From assembly GCF_030506285.1 (NCBI RefSeq), contig NZ_CP119422.1, positions 992,001 to 1,056,000 on the forward strand: a DNA stretch of 64,000 nucleotides. Reading direction: 5' to 3'. This document shows, piece by piece, positions 44,501-53,120 of the stretch (positions within the stretch are counted from its first letter, which is position 1; each line of letters begins with the position of its first letter). Both the position numbers and the translations under genes were made by a program. Source of the DNA: Catalinimonas niigatensis (lineage in GTDB: Bacteria; Bacteroidota; Bacteroidia; Cytophagales; Cyclobacteriaceae). Under the pieces are notes generated by a model that made no database searches, was not told where the DNA came from, and saw nothing but the letters and a program-made list of their open reading frames with translations.

Positions 44501-47287
44501 ATGCCCCTAGCTAAGAAAATTCTTTCTTTCCTGCATCATCTTCAATCTGCCCATGCGCCGGATGAAGTCAGCGTACAAAACCTAACCCACTATCTCCCCC
44601 TCTGGACTGAACAGTACAAGAAAACATATTTGGCACTCTTTGAGCAAATCAAAAAGGAAAAAGCCAAATCAAGATCATTGAAAGCTTCGGTATCAGGTTT
44701 TTCTGAAGAGCTTCGTATCCGGTTATCAGATCAGCTTCCTGAAAATGATCTGCTCAAAATCCTCACGGAAGCACTTTTACTCTCCTGTATCCTGAAAGAA
44801 AATGAATGGCAAAGTCTGGTAGACCATACCCATTTATCTTCATTGGCAGCAGTTATCCAACAACTGAAAACCCCGGGAGAAAATACTTCTCTGGATACAT
44901 TACAAGAGATAAGCAAAGAAATAGCTGTTTATCTACCTGATGAAATCCAAAAGCCGGTTTGGCAGTATTTACATCATAGTCAGCAACATAATACAAGCTA
45001 CTCCATACTTACTACGAAGGCTGGCGCTCAACTTATTTCTTTTTCAAACTACCTTCTCAAACGAAAAATCGGCCTAAGCCTGAATGATCAGGATCTGCAA
45101 ATCCTCTGGCTCAATACTGCGGAAAACCATTGGGAACAAAACCTGCTCAGCCAATTAGAACCTGATTTACAGCAAAAGGCTTTTGCAGAAAGAATCCTAA
45201 GCTGTCAGATCAACCTATTCAATTTTGGACTTGCTTATCAAGAATATCTACAGCAAAATCAGGCTACAGCAGAACAGAAAGCGCAACTATACTGGCAGGA
45301 CCCACTGAACGTATTGGGGCAAGGTATTCAAACGAATTTGTTTTCGTCGGTGAATGAAAAAAGTACAATCTCAGACAAACTTCAAAAGAATACTTTCTCA
45401 TTCATTGGCTTGGATATAAGACAAGCACACCACCCCTATCGCTATGCCCGCAGGTCTATGCAAAGCACAGATCAACAAATCCTGAATGCCTATCAAAGTT
45501 TAGGTATCCAGGACATTTCTATTGGCCAAAGAGAACGCCTACTGTACTGGTCAATGGAGAAACTGGGAGAGCAGGGAATGATAATGGCTATTTTACCCAG
45601 AAATATATTGGAGGAAAATGAAAGCCGATCTTTTCGTCACTATTTGGCGCAGACCTTTCAGGAGATTTATGTATTGGATCTGGAAGAGCAGGAAGCAGGA
45701 TTGGCTGTACTGTATCTGGTCAAAAAATCAGTTTCCAGACCAGAGCGTCAAGCCAATATACAGTATATTCATCTTGCCCTCAATGAACTTCATGATGAAA
45801 GCAATAAGGATTTTGAAGCTCTGAAATGGCAAAAAGTAAAGCCCGATCAGCAAGATTACTGGATCGGATTACCGGACAGTGATTTTTTTGACATGTATCC
45901 AATCTTTGGAACAACTCAGTCCATATTTAAACATAAAGCCGGAGGTCTGAAAAGCTTTTTGGATGAATGGCTGATAGAGGATGATGCGAAGCTGCTGGAA
46001 AAAAAGGTCAAATACCTTTTAAAGCAATATGCCAAAGAAGCTCAAAAAGAGGATAATACACCCGACATTAAGTGGCCGGAAACCCTAAGGAAGATGGCAC
46101 AAAGTGGCATGACATTATCCTACGACAAACAAAAAATCAAAAAGATACAGCTCAAACCTTTCGTATTTGCATTTATCTATGCTGAGGAAAAACTTTTACT
46201 TCATTCCGACAATTTACTTCCCTCTATAGGCTATGATTCTTCTTCTAAGCAAGCATTTCCTTTGAACCTGCCCTGGCATAGCCAGCTTTTTGATCACTTT
46301 TCAGTCTTCCCGTTAAAACCCCATACGGCTCAGGGAAAAGCAGAAGAAAATATCAGCGATGCAGCCCTGGCGCACTTTCAGACACATTATAAACTGCGCA
46401 CCAAAAATCTTGACCAGACTTTTATTGTTTTTCCACCGGAAAATATCAGCACGACGCTTGATAAAATTGAATCCGTCAGTCGGGACTTACCCGTCATCCG
46501 AAAATACCCTAACCAGATCAATCGTCTGCTGGAAGAAGCCCGCCACTTTACCTCGGATGTAGAGTTACTCACACCCCCTTATGAAAAAATTGATGAATTC
46601 AAACGTAAAGTCCTGCGACTGGAAAAAGATGCCATTGAAAGGAAAGTCATCTACCAGAGAGTCAAAACCTATATTGAGGAGCTGAAAGAACAGCTTGCGA
46701 CCCTTACCCGTGAACATGACGATGCAAAAAAAGACTATGAGGCAGTCAGCAAAGAAAGCATCTTCTACTACACCTATGCCGTATTGCATGACCCGAATTA
46801 CCGGCAAAAGTATCAGGCGTTTTTACGAAGAGAGCTTCCTCATATTCCTTTGCTTCCGAAGTTCAGGCAGTGGGTGCAGTGGGGTAAAGCCATATTCCAG
46901 GCCCATCAGGTAAACGCTGAATCCGAAAGACTTTCTGCGCAAATTCAGATGAAAGAAGAAAAACACGAAAAGCAACTATCCAAAACTTTTACTTATGATC
47001 TTGACGAAGAAAGAAGCACTATAGAATTAAATGAACAAACCATTCAGATTACCTTGAGCAATATTCCCAAAACAGCCTGGAACTATCAATTTGCAGGTGG
47101 CTCTCCCTTAATGCACTATCTGGATTATTTATCTAAGAAAATCAGCAGAAATAAGAAAGTTAAAGAGCAGTTTACACAAACTCACCTTTCTGATAAAGCA
47201 CAAATTATAGCAAATCTAAGACACCTTTGCAGTCTGAGTATCCAGCTTGCAGCGATAGAAAACGAGATGCAAAAAGCCCATTTCTGA
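44501..47287 (+). CDS. Type ISP methyltransferase-like protein without catalytic motifs
   Basis: 928 residues, cytosolic, much shorter than full Type ISP restriction-modification enzymes (about 1,600). The C-terminus FYYTYAVLHDPNYRQKY ... RRELPHIPLLPKFRQWVQWGK is the specificity region of Type ISP/IIG enzymes. The middle (about 300-410) still matches the methyltransferase after motif IV (ILPRNILEENESRSFRHYL, IYVLDLE). But the NPPY motif is absent (FIGLDIRQAHHPYRY stands in its place), as is a GxGxF SAM motif. There is no helicase or nuclease domain. It is probably a DNA-binding pseudoenzyme or a degraded R-M relic kept intact as one frame. Confidence 0.72.
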   Translation: MPLAKKILSFLHHLQSAHAPDEVSVQNLTHYLPLWTEQYKKTYLALFEQIKKEKAKSRSLKASVSGFSEELRIRLSDQLPENDLLKILTEALLLSCILKENEWQSLVDHTHLSSLAAVIQQLKTPGENTSLDTLQEISKEIAVYLPDEIQKPVWQYLHHSQQHNTSYSILTTKAGAQLISFSNYLLKRKIGLSLNDQDLQILWLNTAENHWEQNLLSQLEPDLQQKAFAERILSCQINLFNFGLAYQEYLQQNQATAEQKAQLYWQDPLNVLGQGIQTNLFSSVNEKSTISDKLQKNTFSFIGLDIRQAHHPYRYARRSMQSTDQQILNAYQSLGIQDISIGQRERLLYWSMEKLGEQGMIMAILPRNILEENESRSFRHYLAQTFQEIYVLDLEEQEAGLAVLYLVKKSVSRPERQANIQYIHLALNELHDESNKDFEALKWQKVKPDQQDYWIGLPDSDFFDMYPIFGTTQSIFKHKAGGLKSFLDEWLIEDDAKLLEKKVKYLLKQYAKEAQKEDNTPDIKWPETLRKMAQSGMTLSYDKQKIKKIQLKPFVFAFIYAEEKLLLHSDNLLPSIGYDSSSKQAFPLNLPWHSQLFDHFSVFPLKPHTAQGKAEENISDAALAHFQTHYKLRTKNLDQTFIVFPPENISTTLDKIESVSRDLPVIRKYPNQINRLLEEARHFTSDVELLTPPYEKIDEFKRKVLRLEKDAIERKVIYQRVKTYIEELKEQLATLTREHDDAKKDYEAVSKESIFYYTYAVLHDPNYRQKYQAFLRRELPHIPLLPKFRQWVQWGKAIFQAHQVNAESERLSAQIQMKEEKHEKQLSKTFTYDLDEERSTIELNEQTIQITLSNIPKTAWNYQFAGGSPLMHYLDYLSKKISRNKKVKEQFTQTHLSDKAQIIANLRHLCSLSIQLAAIENEMQKAHF

Positions 47288-47353
47288 GAAAAGATTACAT
47301 ACAAAAATATTTCTTTCAGCTACTGCAACTCTTATTCAAGATTTTCAGTAATT

Positions 47354-47971
47354 ATGTCAGTTCTTAATTTCAATATGTCCATCAAAAGAAAAGTCAAAGC
47401 GGTTGAAAAGCTGTATTCAGCACTGGATCAGGAAATGCAATTATTTAGCAAGGGTACGGGAATGCATTGCCTGACAGGTTGTGGAAAATGTTGTTTTAAA
47501 CCCGATATAGAAGCCACAATCCTGGAATTCCTACCCTTTGCCTATCATCTGTTTATCAATAAGCAAGCGGAAGAATGGCTGGAAAAAATCAGTACTTATA
47601 AGGAAAGTCAGGTATGCGCCATATTGCAAGCGTTGGGTACAGATCAGAAGCAGGGCAAATGCTCATCCTATCCGCATAGAGGCCTGATCTGCCGCTTATT
47701 TGGTTTTTCTGCTGCCTTTGACAAATATGGTGAACGGAGACTTTCCACCTGCAATGTCATCAAAACTGAGCTGCCTGAAATCCACAGTAAAGCCGACGCT
47801 TGGGTAAAGGAAGGGCAGACCACGCCTGTGATGCGTAATTACTATTATCGGCTATGCAACATTGAACCCCGGCTTACGGATAAGTTTTATCCCATCAATA
47901 AAGCCATAGGCTTGGCCATTGAAGAAGTGCTGGCATATTACAGCTATCGTAGCCTTCCCCGGGCCTCCTGA
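47354..47971 (+). CDS. YkgJ-type cysteine-cluster protein
   Basis: 205 residues. The cysteine set CLTGCGKCCF (about 36-45), CSSYPHRGLICRLFGF (about 100-115) and later CN and C residues matches the YkgJ/YkoJ zinc- or iron-cluster family (CxxC...CC then Cxx(Y)P.RP..CR). The function of the family is unknown. The start is 66 bp after the methyltransferase-like gene on the same strand, so they may be co-transcribed. A terminator follows. Confidence 0.85.
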   Translation: MSVLNFNMSIKRKVKAVEKLYSALDQEMQLFSKGTGMHCLTGCGKCCFKPDIEATILEFLPFAYHLFINKQAEEWLEKISTYKESQVCAILQALGTDQKQGKCSSYPHRGLICRLFGFSAAFDKYGERRLSTCNVIKTELPEIHSKADAWVKEGQTTPVMRNYYYRLCNIEPRLTDKFYPINKAIGLAIEEVLAYYSYRSLPRAS

Positions 47972-48021
47972 TGCAGATTTACAGATAAAGCTTTATATTT
48001 CGGAAAGGATTGTATTTGAAC

Positions 48022-48065
48022 AGATCATCTTAAAATTCAACGCTTGATTTTAAGATGATCTTTTC
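48022..48065 (+). terminator. Very strong terminator after the cysteine-cluster gene
   Basis: AGATCATCTTAAAAT, loop of 10, ATTTTAAGATGATCT, then Ts: a 15-bp perfect stem 50 bp after the stop and 50 bp before the next gene. Confidence 0.85.
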
Positions 48066-48113
48066 ATCTATCCTGATCAGACAACAAAACCGAAATATAG
48101 CTGACAACCACCT

Positions 48114-49436
48114 ATGAAAATTACTATTCCTCTTCTTTTTGTCTTAAGCATCTGTCTCATTTTTTCTCCGGATACTATTGCCCAATCCACAAAAGCTTCT
48201 AATAAAGTGGTCAAAACCTTTAGCGAAGATGGTGCCTGGTGCTGGTTTTCTGACCCACGCGCTGTTTACTACGAAGGTGAGCATCAAAGGACTTATGCTG
48301 GCTGGGTAGATTCTACCGGTAACATCATGATTGGCTATTTTGACCATGCAAATGGTGAAATCAAAACCCATATCCTGCACGAGAATCTGGAAGTAGATGA
48401 CCATGACAATCCGGCACTCCATTTTACTGAAGAGGGAAAGTTGATGATCTTTTATGCCAAGCATTCTACAGAAAGCCCAATCTATCAGATGGTCAGTCGT
48501 GAGCCGGAAAATATCAGTGAATGGGAAGAGCGCCGCTCCCTTTACCTGAACGATACCGTAACTTATGAAGGCTACTCTAAAACTTATACCTACGCCAATG
48601 TGTGGAAAGTACAGGATGAGCTCTTTCTGCTTTGGAGAGGTATGGACTTCAAACCCAACTACTCCATTTCCAAAGATGACGGACAAACATGGTCGCAGGG
48701 TAAGATACTGATCCTACCCGAACGAATTTATAGCAATCGCCGTCCTTATGTCAAAGTCTATAGCGATGGTGGAGAAAAACTGCACATCGCTTTTACCGAC
48801 GGCCATCCGCGAAATGAAACAGAAAACAGCATTTATTACGCTTACTATCAGCAAGGTGATTTTTACAAAGCCAACGGAGACAAAATTACTTCCTTAGCAG
48901 ATGTCCCTTTCACTCCTGAGCAGGCTGAACTCGTCCATAACGGAAATACTGATAACAAAACCTGGATCTGGGACATAGCAGCAGATGATGAAGGGAATCC
49001 GGTACTTACTTATGCCTCTTTTCCAACAGATACTGCTCATTACTATCATTATGCAAGGTGGAATGGAAAGCAATGGGAAAAAGAAAAGCTTATACATGCT
49101 GGAAAGTGGTTTCCCCAAACGCAACCCAACATCAGCGAAAGAGAAATGAACTACTCCGGTGGCGTGGTGCTAGATCATGAAAACCCTTCTACAGTATATC
49201 TGTCAAGAGAGCATGAGGGCGTGTTTGAGATAGAACAGTGGCAAAGAAAAGGGAAGGGAAGATGGGATAAATTTCAACTTACCACATCCTCGAGCCTGGA
49301 TAATGTACGTCCCTACGCGGTCTACAATGCGAAAGAAGGAAATCCGATGCAAATGTTCTTTATGACTAATGAACGTTATGTTCATTACACTGATTATCGT
49401 TCAGCCATAAAAATGTGGGTAAATCCGACTGAATAA
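48114..49436 (+). CDS. Secreted BNR-4-type beta-propeller protein
   Basis: 440 residues with a signal peptide (ending DTIAQS, about 24). The start of the mature region, EDGAWCWFSDPRAVYYEG, and later SKDDGQTWSQG and VYLSREHEG, are BNR_4/sialidase-like propeller features: an Asp-box-like SxDxGxTW is visible at about 184-190. This family includes polysaccharide lyase-like and putative glycan-handling proteins in Bacteroidota. No catalytic residues are claimed. It lies between the terminator at 48,022 and the OmpA-type gene. Confidence 0.83.
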   Translation: MKITIPLLFVLSICLIFSPDTIAQSTKASNKVVKTFSEDGAWCWFSDPRAVYYEGEHQRTYAGWVDSTGNIMIGYFDHANGEIKTHILHENLEVDDHDNPALHFTEEGKLMIFYAKHSTESPIYQMVSREPENISEWEERRSLYLNDTVTYEGYSKTYTYANVWKVQDELFLLWRGMDFKPNYSISKDDGQTWSQGKILILPERIYSNRRPYVKVYSDGGEKLHIAFTDGHPRNETENSIYYAYYQQGDFYKANGDKITSLADVPFTPEQAELVHNGNTDNKTWIWDIAADDEGNPVLTYASFPTDTAHYYHYARWNGKQWEKEKLIHAGKWFPQTQPNISEREMNYSGGVVLDHENPSTVYLSREHEGVFEIEQWQRKGKGRWDKFQLTTSSSLDNVRPYAVYNAKEGNPMQMFFMTNERYVHYTDYRSAIKMWVNPTE

Positions 49437-49578
49437 AGATTTTATTCCCTTTTGCTCTATTCTTAAATTTCAAATTTTCTACTTTCTGTACATCCATGAC
49501 CTTTCACAAAATCTGAGTTTTTATTTCGTCTTTACTCATAGTACTTGCTGCATGGTTTACTCAATGCGTCAACCCACT

Positions 49579-51522
49579 ATGAAGCATATTGCATATACAT
49601 TACTGATGATTCTTGTGTCGTTATCCTGTTTTGCACAGTCTTACAAAAAGCTGATGAAAACAGCCGACAAGTACTACAAAGATGGGTTTTATACCGAAGC
49701 GGTCAATACTTATCTACAGGCTGCAGAAGAAGCCCCTGAAGATCTGGAATTAGACTACAGGATAGGGCAAGCCTATCTGAAAAGTAAATATAAAGACAGA
49801 GCGCTGCCTTATTTGAAAAAAGTGTATGAAAATACTTCCGATCACAAAGATCAACTCTTGTACAATCTTGCTTTAGCTTATCAGTACAACCATCTTTTTA
49901 TGGAAGCCTTGGATCATTTCTCTGCCTATCGGGAAGTAACCAGTAATACTTTTGCTGCTGACCAGCACATCATGCAATGTGCCATCGGAATTGAGTATAT
50001 CAACAACCCTAAAGATGTAAAAATCAGTAATGTTCGGGAAATCAATTCCGACAATCAGGATTATGCACCGCTGGTCACTGCCGACGGAAACGCTTTAATT
50101 TTTACCTCGCGCCGGGCAGGTTCTACCGGTGAGGAAATGGCTTATGACAACAACTACTACGAGGATATATACATTGCCCGTAAAAAAGAAAACCAATGGT
50201 CTGCTCCTGAAAAAATCACTGGGGCTGTCAACACCAACTACCACGAATGTGGAGCAGCCATTTCACCGGATGGCACACAACTTTTCATCTATATGGATGA
50301 AGGGGATGGGGACTTTTATGTGTCCACCTACGATGGAAAAATCTGGGGAGAACCCAAACCTGTAGGGGGAGTCAACTCTCCTTATCGTGAGCTTTCTATC
50401 TCTATGAATGGAGAAGGAAACAAACTCTATTTTTCCAGCAACAGGCCAGGTGGCTATGGAGGATTTGACATTTATGTATCTACTCTGGATGATTACGAAC
50501 GCTGGGGTAAACCCATTAATTTGGGGCCAAAAATTAATACCTCAGGGGATGAAGATGCCCCCTTTATCCATGCCGATGGAGAGACCTTGTATTTCAGCTC
50601 TACCGGCCATTTGGGCATGGGAGGATTTGACATCTTTAAGAGCAAGTATCTGCGTGAGAAATGGACAACGCCCATTAATCTGGCTTATCCGATCAATACG
50701 GCACAGGATGATAATTATTTTGTTATCGCAAAAAATAACGAGTACGGCTATTACGCCACCGCGCGTGAAGACGGATTAGGAGGAAATGACGTTTACGCCA
50801 TTCTGATGGATAAACGAGACTTTATTCAAGAAAAGAAAGATGCTCCGCTGATGACTCTGACCAAAAAGAAAGACAAAGAAACCTTTCTGGTGGGTAAAAT
50901 CAGTGATTTGAATAGCGGAATATCTCTGGAAGCAGAAATTATCCTTTCTGACAATGAGAAAAACATCGTGATGACCCGTACCTTTTCTGATCCAGAGACA
51001 GGTACTTTCCGGGTTTCCATTCCCGAAGGAACGAATCTGGGCTTAACGGTAGAACGGGATGGGTATCTCTTCTATTCACAGAACTTAAAATCTTCTGAAT
51101 TAAAGCCTTTTCAGGACAATCGTATCGTCATCACCTTACAGGAAAGTAAAGTAGGTACTATCGGAATTCTGAAGAATATCTTTTTTGATACCAATAAATC
51201 CAATATCCGTAAGGAATCGCTGGTTGAACTTAACCAGATTTATGCACTGCTTAAAGCTCAACCTAACATTGTGATCCAGATCAACGGACATACGGATAAT
51301 GTGGGTGATGATGCTTACAATCAGGATTTGTCAGAAAGAAGAGCCCGTGCTGTAGCTGATTACCTTTTAAATTTCGGCCTGTCATCAGATCGGATTACTG
51401 CTAAAGGTTTTGGTGAAAGCAAACCTATTGCTTCCAACGATTATGAAGAAGGGGGAAGATCTCAAAACCGACGGACTGAAATAGAAATTATCAAAATCCT
51501 GGAAAAGCCAACGGCACCCTAA
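49579..51522 (+). CDS. PorE-like OmpA-family protein (TPR, WD40-like propeller, CRD, OmpA)
   Basis: The ATG at 49579 (MKHIAYTLLMILVSLSCFAQ) gives a clean signal peptide; a nine-residue longer start is possible. The domain order is TPR (about 25-130, ADKYYKDGFYTEAVNTYLQAA), a PD40/WD40-like propeller (about 140-410, with LYFSSNRPGGYGGFDIYVS repeated as LYFSSTGHLGMGGFDIFKS), a carboxypeptidase-regulatory-like domain (about 430-510) and OmpA (about 530-640, INGHTDNVGDDAYNQDLSERRA). This is the layout of PorE, a peptidoglycan-linked T9SS component, but many paralogues exist. No T9SS gene is adjacent. Confidence 0.87.
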   Translation: MKHIAYTLLMILVSLSCFAQSYKKLMKTADKYYKDGFYTEAVNTYLQAAEEAPEDLELDYRIGQAYLKSKYKDRALPYLKKVYENTSDHKDQLLYNLALAYQYNHLFMEALDHFSAYREVTSNTFAADQHIMQCAIGIEYINNPKDVKISNVREINSDNQDYAPLVTADGNALIFTSRRAGSTGEEMAYDNNYYEDIYIARKKENQWSAPEKITGAVNTNYHECGAAISPDGTQLFIYMDEGDGDFYVSTYDGKIWGEPKPVGGVNSPYRELSISMNGEGNKLYFSSNRPGGYGGFDIYVSTLDDYERWGKPINLGPKINTSGDEDAPFIHADGETLYFSSTGHLGMGGFDIFKSKYLREKWTTPINLAYPINTAQDDNYFVIAKNNEYGYYATAREDGLGGNDVYAILMDKRDFIQEKKDAPLMTLTKKKDKETFLVGKISDLNSGISLEAEIILSDNEKNIVMTRTFSDPETGTFRVSIPEGTNLGLTVERDGYLFYSQNLKSSELKPFQDNRIVITLQESKVGTIGILKNIFFDTNKSNIRKESLVELNQIYALLKAQPNIVIQINGHTDNVGDDAYNQDLSERRARAVADYLLNFGLSSDRITAKGFGESKPIASNDYEEGGRSQNRRTEIEIIKILEKPTAP

Positions 51523-51548
51523 TCACAAATGCGATTACGGTTTTTATT
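51518..51548 (+). terminator. Weak terminator after the OmpA-type gene
   Basis: CTAATC-N8-GATTACGGTTTTT just after the stop; a short 5-6-bp stem with five Ts. Confidence 0.4.
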
Positions 51549-51630
51549 GCTCAATCGTATCTGTGAACTGGGCAGTGAGTTGTCTTACTTTGCAGTTGTT
51601 GGGCTTCACAAAAAAACCAAATATTTCCTG

Positions 51631-52035
51631 TCAAATTTGTAGCAGGGCTTTTTGTACTTTGTCAGCGGTTAAAGGTTTGTTCAGGTAACATTTTACCTGC
51701 GGAAACTGATGAGCGGTTTCTACATCTTTCTGATTGCTGGAAGAGGTCAGGATTACGATACTGATCTTTTTCTTACGACAGTACTCACAGGCCTGGAGAA
51801 ACTCAAAACCATTCATCACCGGCATATTCAAATCAAGAAAGATCAGATCAGGACAACATGTGGTAGCTTGTGAGGCATGTTTTCTTGCGCATTGATTCAG
51901 CATATCCAATGCTTCCTGTCCGTTCATGGCAATCATAATTTCATCAGCCAGATTAACATCACTCAACACCTGCGTATTGATAAAGTTTGAAACTTCATCA
52001 TCATCAACCAGCAGCACTTTGTTAAATTTTATCAT
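51631..52035 (-). CDS. Single-domain response regulator (CheY-like)
   Basis: 134 residues, receiver domain only. The acidic pocket is DDD (11-13), the phosphorylation site is D68 in FLDLNMP, TSSS holds the switch threonine and NKPL the conserved lysine (about 120). No output domain and no adjacent histidine kinase, so it relays to an unknown partner. The subfamily with VLLVDDDEVSNFI and NGFEFL is abundant in Cytophagales. It is convergent with the OmpA gene. Confidence 0.92.
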   Translation of the reverse strand: MIKFNKVLLVDDDEVSNFINTQVLSDVNLADEIMIAMNGQEALDMLNQCARKHASQATTCCPDLIFLDLNMPVMNGFEFLQACEYCRKKKISIVILTSSSNQKDVETAHQFPQVKCYLNKPLTADKVQKALLQI

Positions 52036-52251
52036 AAAAATATAATCAGCATAAAAAATGCATATAGATGTAGTTGTACATCGCAGCTAAGTCTAAAAAA
52101 TCTACAAAGCATCTCATTCATCAGAATGGAATAGATTGTTTTTTTAAAATAATATTGGTACTAAAAATCTGGCCAAAATTAATAAGCAAATTTCAAATTA
52201 AATCATAAAGAGATGGAAATTTACAAACAATTATCTTTTAGCCTAATGATC

Positions 52252-52914
52252 TTAATCAAGATATGGTAGCATTTGCTCTGCCAAAAACTGATTACCATTT
52301 TGATTCATGTGTACTCTGTCCGAAGTGAGTATGCCACTGTTTTGGGATTGTGTATTCTTTTCTTTGAGGTAATCCTTCATTTCCTTTCTTAAGTCACATA
52401 GTTCAGCGCCTGTTTCATCCGCCACTTTCCTGACCACCTCAGCATATTGATCCAGTTCATCATTAATCTCTCCATCAAATGCAGGATCTTCACCAATTAC
52501 AGTAGGGGTACAAAAGATTGTTCTAATATTTTTTTCCTTTAATTGGCTGGCAAGGGTACGTAATCCTTCTTCATAACGGTCAATCTCAGTTCCTACCGCC
52601 CCTTCCGGTCCATAGAAATGCCATACATCATTGATTCCTATGTATACAAAAACAATATCAGGTTGAAGTGCCAGCACATCATCTTCAATACGCTTTTCCA
52701 GATCAGTCACCTTGTTGCCACCAATCCCTTTTCCAATCAGCTGATATTCAGTAGTATCTAACTGCTGACGCATTAGGTTGATGTAGCCCGAAGGATCACT
52801 CGCTCCGGCAGCAGTAATGGAATCGCCAAAAAAAACAACTTTTTGTACTTTATCAGCACTGCAAGACATGATCATAAAAAATAAAATGAATAATAGCTTA
52901 GAATGCATTTTCAT
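52252..52914 (-). CDS. SGNH/GDSL-family hydrolase lipoprotein
   Basis: 220 residues. The lipobox region is MIMSCS (Cys18). The SGNH blocks are all present: GDSITAAG (block I, catalytic Ser), GIGGNKV (block II, Gly), GINDVWH (block III, Asn) and SDRVHMNQNG (block V, Asp and His). It is a lipid-anchored esterase or deacetylase of unknown substrate, probably on glycans. It stands alone between the response regulator and the divergent acyl-CoA synthetase. The 216-bp gap to 52,036 shows nothing notable. Confidence 0.9.
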   Translation of the reverse strand: MKMHSKLLFILFFMIMSCSADKVQKVVFFGDSITAAGASDPSGYINLMRQQLDTTEYQLIGKGIGGNKVTDLEKRIEDDVLALQPDIVFVYIGINDVWHFYGPEGAVGTEIDRYEEGLRTLASQLKEKNIRTIFCTPTVIGEDPAFDGEINDELDQYAEVVRKVADETGAELCDLRKEMKDYLKEKNTQSQNSGILTSDRVHMNQNGNQFLAEQMLPYLD

Positions 52915-53120
52915 GGGAGTTGAAATAAAATGTTTTAGGTAATTGTATCAAAAAACTATGTTCAAAATCAACTGTCCAAGCTAAGGAAAATGAATAAGGC
53001 TTGCAATGCTGCATTTCAAACACACATGATTCAGTCAAATTTATTTCCTACTGCTTATTCATCTATTTGGATAATTTGAATCCTTTGGGTTTATTCAGCA
53101 GACAACATTTTGACATCATC

